This document shows, piece by piece, positions 29,601-38,600 of a DNA stretch of 64,000 bases; positions within the stretch are counted from its first letter, which is position 1; every line of letters starts with the position of its first letter. The notes under the pieces are model-generated. The model did not search any database. It worked only from the letters and a program-made list of their open reading frames with translations, and was not told where the DNA came from. Where the stretch lies: assembly GCA_937870795.1 (NCBI GenBank), contig CALMWS010000077.1:1-64000 (forward strand), written 5' to 3'. This DNA is from an uncultured Bacteroidota bacterium (GTDB taxonomy: Bacteria > Bacteroidota > Bacteroidia > Chitinophagales > Saprospiraceae). The position numbers and the translations under genes are program-made.

Positions 29601-32600
29601 GTGGAAATGTCACATTTACTTTTGTAGAAAATGTCTCATTGTGTCAATCTCTTCCATCGACTGTCATTCAAGTTAAAGCAAGGCCTGTTATTGCAGTAGA
29701 TGGAGATACCACTATCTGTGTAGGGGCTACTTCATCTTTGACACCATCTGTGGGTGGCACATGGACGAGTTTAAACCCGGATGTTGCCACTATTGATAAT
29801 ACAGGCATCATTACAGGAAGAAGCCAAGGGTCAGCCACCTTTTATTTTGTTGATGCAGTTTCCAGTTGTATTAGTGACACATCCTTAGTATTCTCAGTGA
29901 ATGATGCTCCCATTGCAGGTATAAGCGGTGTCGACTCAATTTGCATTGGCGAGCACAGCTCTTTATTTCCTATGACCGGAGGAAGTTGGATGAGTTCCAA
30001 TAATGCGCGGGCAACGGTAACCAATGCAGGTGTAGTCACTGGTGTTAGTGCCGGCAAAGTTTCGTTTGTTTTCGTGGATGCCCTTACCCATTGCCATTCA
30101 GAACCCACAGACAGCATTACCGTCAAAGGAAAAGAAATTGTATTAATCGACGGAGATACCTCTATTTGTATAGGCACAGAGACGCAGCTCATTCCCAATA
30201 ATGGTGGAATCTGGTCAAGTACCAATCCATCAGTAGCTACTGTTGACAACACAGGACGTGTGACGGGAATTTCAGATGGCAGCGTGAGTTTTATATTTCT
30301 TGATTCGGGCACCGGTTGTAGCTCCGATACCAGTGAGGTGGTAATTGTGCACGAAACGCCTGTAGTTAGTATCTCGGGTGCCTCATTGATTTGCACCGGA
30401 GATTCTACCCAGTTACTGCCGTCATCAGGTGGAACCTGGAATTCAGGAAATGTTGATATTGCTACTGTTTCCATCGACGGCAAGGTCATGGGTGTGGATG
30501 GAGGTTCAGTAAAATTTGTATATACGAATACTGCTACCGGATGTTCCTCTGATAGCACCTCAGCCGTTGTAGTATTAGACAGACCACTAATTTCGATCCA
30601 GGGTTCAGACGCCATTTGTGTTGGTTCTACAACGCAGCTGTTGCCCAACTCAGGAGGTAACTGGCAAAGCAGTGATATAACAAAAGCTACCATCACAAAT
30701 ACTGGTTTGGTAACTTCTGTGGCTTCTGGATTTGCACACTTCACCTATACTCAAACAGCTACAGGGTGCAAATCTCAGCCGTCTGATACTATAACTTTTC
30801 TGGTTAAGCCAGTTGTTAGCATAACAGGTAGTCCTACAATCTGTGAAGGCGACAATTCACAATTGTCACCATCAATTGGAGGCACATGGCAAAGCAGTAA
30901 TTCAAACATAGCCTCCGTCTCAAATGATGGTTTTGTATTGGGTATGTCAGGCGGGTTAGCCAATTTTACTTTTACCCTCGATAATAGTTCCTGTGCCTCT
31001 GATCCGACCAATGATGTTACCGTCAACGATCGACCCATCATATCACTTTCAGGTAGCAACAATATGTGTCTTGGTAATACACTTCAAGCCCTGCCTTCAT
31101 CTGGAGGTACCTGGTTAAGTAGTAATACCGCAAAAGCGACCATTAACAATGCCGGACTTATACAATCTGTGAGCCTTGGCAATTTCAAAGTAATATTTAC
31201 CTCTTCATTGACGGGTTGTAAATCCGATAGCAGCCAGATCATCAACATATATGATGTTCCCTCTATTTCCATTACCGGAAATGACACCCTTTGCGCAGGA
31301 TCTACTTCCACTCTAAGTCCTTCTACCGGTGGTGTATGGTCAAGTTCAGACCCAATGGTAGCATCAATTACAAACAGCGGTGTAGTTACGGCCATAGCAG
31401 ATGGATTGTCCAACTTTGTATTCACTAATGGGATCTCGGGTTGCAGCTCACTGCCTTCATCAAACATTCGGGTTTATAATAATCCAGTTGTCAGTATTAC
31501 TGGTGCCAGCACTATTTGTGAAGACGTCACTACTACTCTTTCTCCCACAACAGGAGGGCACTGGGTTTCCAGTAATTCTGCAATTGCAACTGTAAACGAT
31601 TCGGGTATAGCCACAGGAATTTCAGGGGGAAATGCAAGATTTACTTTTACGCAAACTTCTACGGGTTGTTCGTCTTCTCCTACTGGCTGGATCACTGTGG
31701 TTGATCAGCCCGACATTGCCCTGAGCGGGCTTAGTCAGATATGTGACGGTGCTACTACCCAATTTATTCCTTCCACAGGAGGTGTATGGTCAAGCACAGA
31801 TGCTTCTACTGCCACCATTACCAATGGAGGACTTGTTACAGGCATTAATCCTGGGACAGTGAGATTTTATTTTACTTCAACCCTTTCCAATTGTACATCT
31901 GATACCAGCATTGAAGTGGTAATCCACCCCATTCCTGTTGCTGCAATCATTGGACCTGATTCTATCTGTGCCGGTACCAACACTTTTTTGTCTCCTACAT
32001 TTGGTGGTACATGGTTGAGTTCAAACAACTCAATTGCAACAGCCAACGAAGAAGGAGTAGTTTCAGCTGAGAATGCAGGTAAGGTAAGATTTATATTTAC
32101 CTCAGAAGCCAATTGTGTTTCCAATCCCACGGCTTGGATTGAGGTATTAGACGATCCGGAAATTTATATGATTGGCAAAGACTCACTTTGTATCGATGAC
32201 TATGCTTTAGGCTTTCCGGTCAATGGGGGTACCTGGGTATCAACCAACCCAAGCGTAGCCTCAGTTAGTCAATACGGTGTCATTACGGCCCTTCAACCGG
32301 GGGTGGCTGACTTTTATTTTATAAGTGATACTACTGGCTGTGCTTCCAGTGAAATCCTAGATGTTATTGTCAATGCCAGACCAACCGCCTACTTGAGTGG
32401 CCCTGATGTTATTTGCATAGGTAGCATCACCACGCTAAGCCCTGCAACCGGAGGTGTATGGGACAGTGCAGATCCGTCTGTGGCCTCGGCCAATGCAAGT
32501 GGTATTGTAACAGGTCTAATTAATGGAACCACCAAATTTGTATTCACAGATGCTAACACAGGTTGCGCCTCAGATTCTACTGAATTGATTACTGTCAATG

Positions 32601-35600
32601 ACATCCCAGCCGTGTCGTTGGATGGACCAGCGGTTATGTGTGTTGGGGCTACCACACAACTAAATGCAGCTACCGCGGGTTCTTGGCTAAGTTCAAATCC
32701 ATCGGTAGCAACGGTTACCAGTGAAGGACTGGTTAATGCCATTAGTCAGGGTGTTGTTGATTTTACTTTTCACTCTTCTGTATCAGGATGTCCTTCTAAC
32801 CAGATTGCGGGCATCGTAGTCAATGGCAACCCTACGGTTTCTATCGATCTCGCGGGCTCTGCTTGTGTCAACAGTTCCACCCAGCTCCAGGCCCTTGTAA
32901 GTGGTGGCAATTCTCCTTTTACTTTTGATTGGCAGGGTCCCAATGGCTTTACAGCAAGCGCACAAGCTGTTGGAATTACTTCTAATGGCACTTATCATGT
33001 GACCGTGACAGATGAAAAAGGTTGTTCAGCTGAAAGTACCGCTTTTATTCATGAACTGTTTGAGCCATTGATCATAACCCTACAACCTGAAGTATGTGAA
33101 GGTACAAGTGTTACGTTGATTGCCAGTGGCACCAATGTCGTTTCTTATCAATGGAGTGCCAACGCGGGAAATGCCACCACGCAGGCAGTATCTGTTACCC
33201 CTGTTTATCCAAACTCTACTTATGTAGTAACAGTAACCAACGACATCGGATGTTCTTCAACAGCTGTGACCACCATTTTGGCCAAACAAACACCAGTTGT
33301 TCACATCACCGGCAATGATTCTATCTGTGTATACAATACTACTACACTAACCCCTACTACTGGTGGCACTTGGCTTTCTACAAATGGAGCCATTGCTTCG
33401 ATCAATAATGACGGTCTTGTTACAGGGCTTTCACCTGGATCATCTACTTTTATTTTTACATCTTCTTCCAATGGTTGTTCATCAAGAGCTTCATTGCCCG
33501 TTCATGTTATGAAACGACCTTTTGTAGCCATTACCGGTGATACATCGCTCTGTCTTGGTGGATCTTCTACTCTTTATCCTACAGAAGGAGGAATCTGGAC
33601 CAGTTCTCATCCCGCCATCGCTTCGGTGACTAACTCCGGTTTGGTTACAGGCATCTCTCCGGGTGACGCTGCCTTTACCTTTGTTTCAGATACTACCGGC
33701 TGTTCCTCGGTGACTGATACCATCGACGTTAACCAACACGAAGGCTCGGTAGTAAGCGGTGATAATAGTATTTGCGTAGGTGAATCCACCGTTTTGTCTG
33801 CATCCAACCCCGGTGGCACCTGGACTACTTCCAATGCGGCAATAGCAACGATCAATAATTCGGGACTTGTAGCAGGTATTGCACCTGGAAATGTAACCAT
33901 AACCTATACCCGAAATACAGGTGCTTGTGTCAATTTTTCTACTTTCCAAATTGTAGTCAATCCTACACCATCTACAGCAATCTCCGGATCGGCAGTGGTA
34001 TGCGCTGGTAGCACTACAACACTATCACCTGTTTCCGGGGGTACATGGTCTAGCAGCGATCCGTTAACTGCAACCATCAACAATGCTGGTTTGGTTACTG
34101 GTGTGCAGGCAGGTAATGCTACATTTGTGTTCACCAATACCGCTACTGGCTGTGTTTCCAGTGCGTCCAGCCCCATTACAGTGTTGAGTAAGCCCGTTGT
34201 TTCCATCATTGGGCCTTCTGTGGTTTGTGCTCAGAGTACAACCCAGCTTACTCCGGTATCGGGTGGCACCTGGGTAAGTTCCAACCCGGCCATCGCATCA
34301 GTGACTTCCGGTGGAGTGGTTACCGGGATAAGTGGTGGGACAGCTACTTTTAGATTTACGCAAGCTTCAAATGGTTGTATTTCTGATCCTACATCGCCTA
34401 TTACTGTACATAATAAACCTGCTTTGGATCTGGTGGTCAATGGCAGTCGTTGTCTTACAGATACTACTACGATTACGGCCAATGTTTCCAATGGTGCTAG
34501 TCCTTATACTTATCAATGGACAGGTCCTTCCTTTAATGGTACGGTTGCTTCTTTTGCGGTAACTGCTGCTGGCCCTTATCAGGTTACTGTCACAGATCAG
34601 AATTTGTGCGTGGCCTCCTCTTCAGTGCAAATATTTGACCCATACCTACCGTCTATCGTGGCATCGAAAACAGCCATTTGTGAAGGCGAATCTATACAAC
34701 TAAGTGTAAATGCAAGTTCTGCTACTGCTTATCATTGGAGTAGCAATACAGGTGGAGCCACATCTGCTACCTTATCTTTGTACCCTCCGGTACCTTCTGC
34801 ATTGTATGTAGTTACTGTGACAAGCCTCAATGGTTGCACTGCAACAGCTGCCAGTAACATTACAGTGAATGCGCGGCCTGCGGTGTCCATCAGCGGGCCA
34901 TCTCAGATCTGTTTAGGTCAGATTACCAGCTTACTTCCTTCAACCGGGGGAATATGGGTGAGTAGCAATTCAGCAGTAGCAACTGTCAATTCCAGTGGCA
35001 TAGTGCAGGGAGTTGCCCCTGGAAGTGCCAGTTTTGTGTTCACCAATGCGAGCACCGGGTGTACTTCTGTGCCTACATCAGGAGTCACTGTAAATGCCAA
35101 ACCTGTCGCAAGCATTGTAGGTCCAAGCACGATTTGTGTGGGGGCAACTACTTCGCTTAATCCTACTTCAGGCGGCACCTGGCAAAGTTCTGATCCTGCT
35201 TTGGCTACCATCAATAATGCCGGTGTAGTAAACGCGATTAGTGCCGGGGTAGTTTATTTTACATTTACCATCTCATCATCCAATTGTTCATCTGACCCCA
35301 GCAGCCCCATTACCATCAATCCAAAACCGGGCATAAGTTTTACAGGATCTACAACGGTTTGTATTGGAACCAACTCATCTTTATCTCCTACTTCAGGTGG
35401 GATATGGACGAGCAGCAATCCTTTGGTGGCTTCCATCGGCAACAATGGTTTTGTATCAACGCTATCATCAGGTACCACCACGTTCCAATATACCCAAACC
35501 TCAACAGGTTGCTCATCAGAATTGTCGCCTACGCTTACCGTCAATGGCAAGCCAGTGGTGAGCATCATTGGAGATACCATACTATGTGTAGGTGAAACCA

Positions 35601-38600
35601 GTCAGGCAATGAGCCCCGGCCCCGGCACATGGACTTCAAGCAATCCATCGACAGCAACCATCAACAACGATGGACTAATCAATGCATCTGGCCCTGGCTT
35701 GGTTAGTTTTACATTTACATCCTCTGCTACTGGTTGCCCATCATTACCAACAAAAACTATTTTGGTCAACCCCAACCCTGCTATTTCAATTGATGGCCCA
35801 ACTTCCATTTGTTTAACAGGCACCACACAACTGTCTCCCAATGCTGGTGGTGTATGGACCTCTAATCATCCTACGGTGGCATCAGTCAATAACAGTGGAT
35901 TGGTGACGGGCTTATCACAAGGTGTAGCCCAGTTCCGTTTTACTGAATCGGCAACTGGCTGTGCATCAGTAAACGCTTTATCCGTGGTGGTATATGGCAA
36001 ACCTACCGCCCTCATCACAGGACCCAAAAATATATGCATAGGTTCAAATACTACTTTGCAGCCCTCCAGTGGAGGCTTCTGGATTAGCTCCAATAATACA
36101 GTAGCTACCATCAATGCCGGTGGTATTGCCACCGGAATCGGGGTGGGTACTGCCAGATTTATTTTTGTTGAATCACTGTCGGGATGTATTTCAGATTCTA
36201 CGGATATAATAACCGTAAGTATTAAACCAGCCGCATCCCTCACTGGTGACAACACTCTGTGTATAGGTGAAACTTCTTCAGCCATACCTGCAACCGGTGG
36301 TGTATGGATTAGCAACAATCCGGGTATTGCTATTATCAACAATGCAGGTATTATTACTGCTGCGGGCCAGGGGCAGGCGACTTTTACTTATACCCCGTTG
36401 GGAGGTTGTCCATCTGATCCTGTGGGTCCTGTTATTGTCAATGGCAAGCCGGTGATCAGCACGGGAGCTTCAACAAACCTTTGCCCGGGTCAGTACATGC
36501 AGTTTATGCCCTCAACCGGTGGCGACTGGTACAGCCACAATCCGTTGGTAGCTTCCATCAATAACCAGGGGCAGATATCCGTAATAACACAGGGTACAAC
36601 CAAGTTTGTATTCAGAGATAGTTTGACAGGATGCTACAGCGACTCCAGCGCCTTGTTTACAGTTCATCCAAGGCCTTTTGTGGCATTCATTGGTCCCAAT
36701 GTAATATGTCAGGGCAGCACAAGCCAACTAACACCTACCTTTGGGGGTATTTGGACAACTTCCAATGAAAGTGTGGCACCTGTTGGCAACAATGGTGTTG
36801 TGACCGGCATTGGTGCTGGTACTGCCAGCTTTACTTTTATCAATAGCACCACCGGCTGTGAGTCCAATATTCCCTTGAATGTTACCGTAAATCCAAAGCC
36901 CATTGTGATCTTGCCGCAAACTCAATTATGTAAACAAGACAGCATCATTCTCCCTTCATTGGGTGCAGGTACCTGGGTAAGTCTCAATCCATCCATTGCA
37001 AGTATCAATACAGCAGGAAAAGTATTAGGCTTAAGTCAGGGTTTGGCAAGATTTAAATTTACCTATGCTTCCACGGGATGTGTTTCTGATCCTTCAGGGG
37101 GGGTTGTAGTCAATGATTTGCCCAATACCTCTTTTGTTGGACCGGATGAAATATGTGTAGGTATGACCACACAAGCACATCCTTCAACGGGTGGTGTATG
37201 GGAAAGTTCAGATGAAACAGTAGCACTTATAGACAATATGGGCGTAGTCACAGGTCTGAATGTGGGCACAGCATCCTTCCGTTTTACCGATGTTTCTACT
37301 GGTTGTACTTCTGATGGCAGCCTTATCTCCTCTGTCATTTCCCCGGTAAGTGTAGGGGTCAATGGACCTACTGAACTTTGTATTGGTTATGAAACCCAGT
37401 TGTATCCATCTACAGGAGGTGTTTGGTCTAGTACCGACCTGGGGATAGCGCTTGTAGACAACAATGGCAAGGTTACGGGTGTTGCCCCGGGCAAAGTGAG
37501 CTTTTCCTATACAGAAATTGAGACTGGGTGCATATCCAGAATGATGTTGGATGCCGTAACGGTTAAACCATGTTTGGATCCCGACTTCAATATCACATCA
37601 CTCAATACAGTTGTTAAGGGTAATATTTCTACCAACGATGAAGTGGTTGCAGGAATGACCTATGGCGCCATTACCATTTCATTGGAAAAACCTTATGGTA
37701 GCATTCCTTACTTTGCTCTTAACCCAGATGGTAGTTATGAGTTCAGTGCCACAATTGCGGGAGAATATGTGTATCGTGTTTCTGTTTGTCTTACAAGCAG
37801 ACCATTTGATTGCAATTTTTCTGAGCTGAGCATCAAGGTTGTGGATCCTTTCAATTTTGATGCCAAGCCCATCGGTAATGTAGATATTGCAACCACCAAT
37901 CTTGTGAGTAATACTGAAATGGGTGAGCCTGTGATTTTGGATCCATTTGTAAACGATCGATGCCTTAAAGGTACAGGTTGTACCATGGATACCAATACCA
38001 TGTTGATTCTCACCAACCCCAAATATGGAGTTGCATCATTGTTGCCCAATGGTTCAGTATTTTATATGTCCAATCCAGCCTTTAAAGGTTTGGATACCCT
38101 ACGATATAGGGTTTGTGTACAAGGTGAATATAACAATTGTTACATATCCAAACAGATCATTACCGTCAATGCCTTAAATGCAGAAAACAGCACAGTGGCA
38201 GCCGATGATATTGCAATCACCGGCAGGAATACACCATTTTTTACAAATGTGTTGACCAACGACAGCGACCCGGAAAACGAAGCCATGACGGTAACACCTC
38301 AAGGTAGTTCTGTGGCTCCAATAATCGTCCAGCATGGAAGTTATTATATCACGGCTTTGGGAGATCTATACTTTAACCCTGCGGAGGATTATACCGGACC
38401 TGTAGATATAGTATACACGGTTTGTGACAACCACAGCCCTTCATATTGTGCTAAGGCAACCTTGCACATTTTGGTATTAGATGATATTTCATTACGCATC
38501 AGGGTTTACCTCGAGGGACCTTTGCGTGAAAATGGCAATGTGTATTCCCCATTTGGTAAGCCTTTGATGAGAGACAACCTAAGAAACAATCCGGTAACAG

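Noticed and set aside
27434..37569. CRISPR array or DNA-level tandem repeat
   Set aside because: The periodicity is about 235-240 bp, matches protein domains in one frame, and copies are diverged with no identical short repeats separated by unique spacers.
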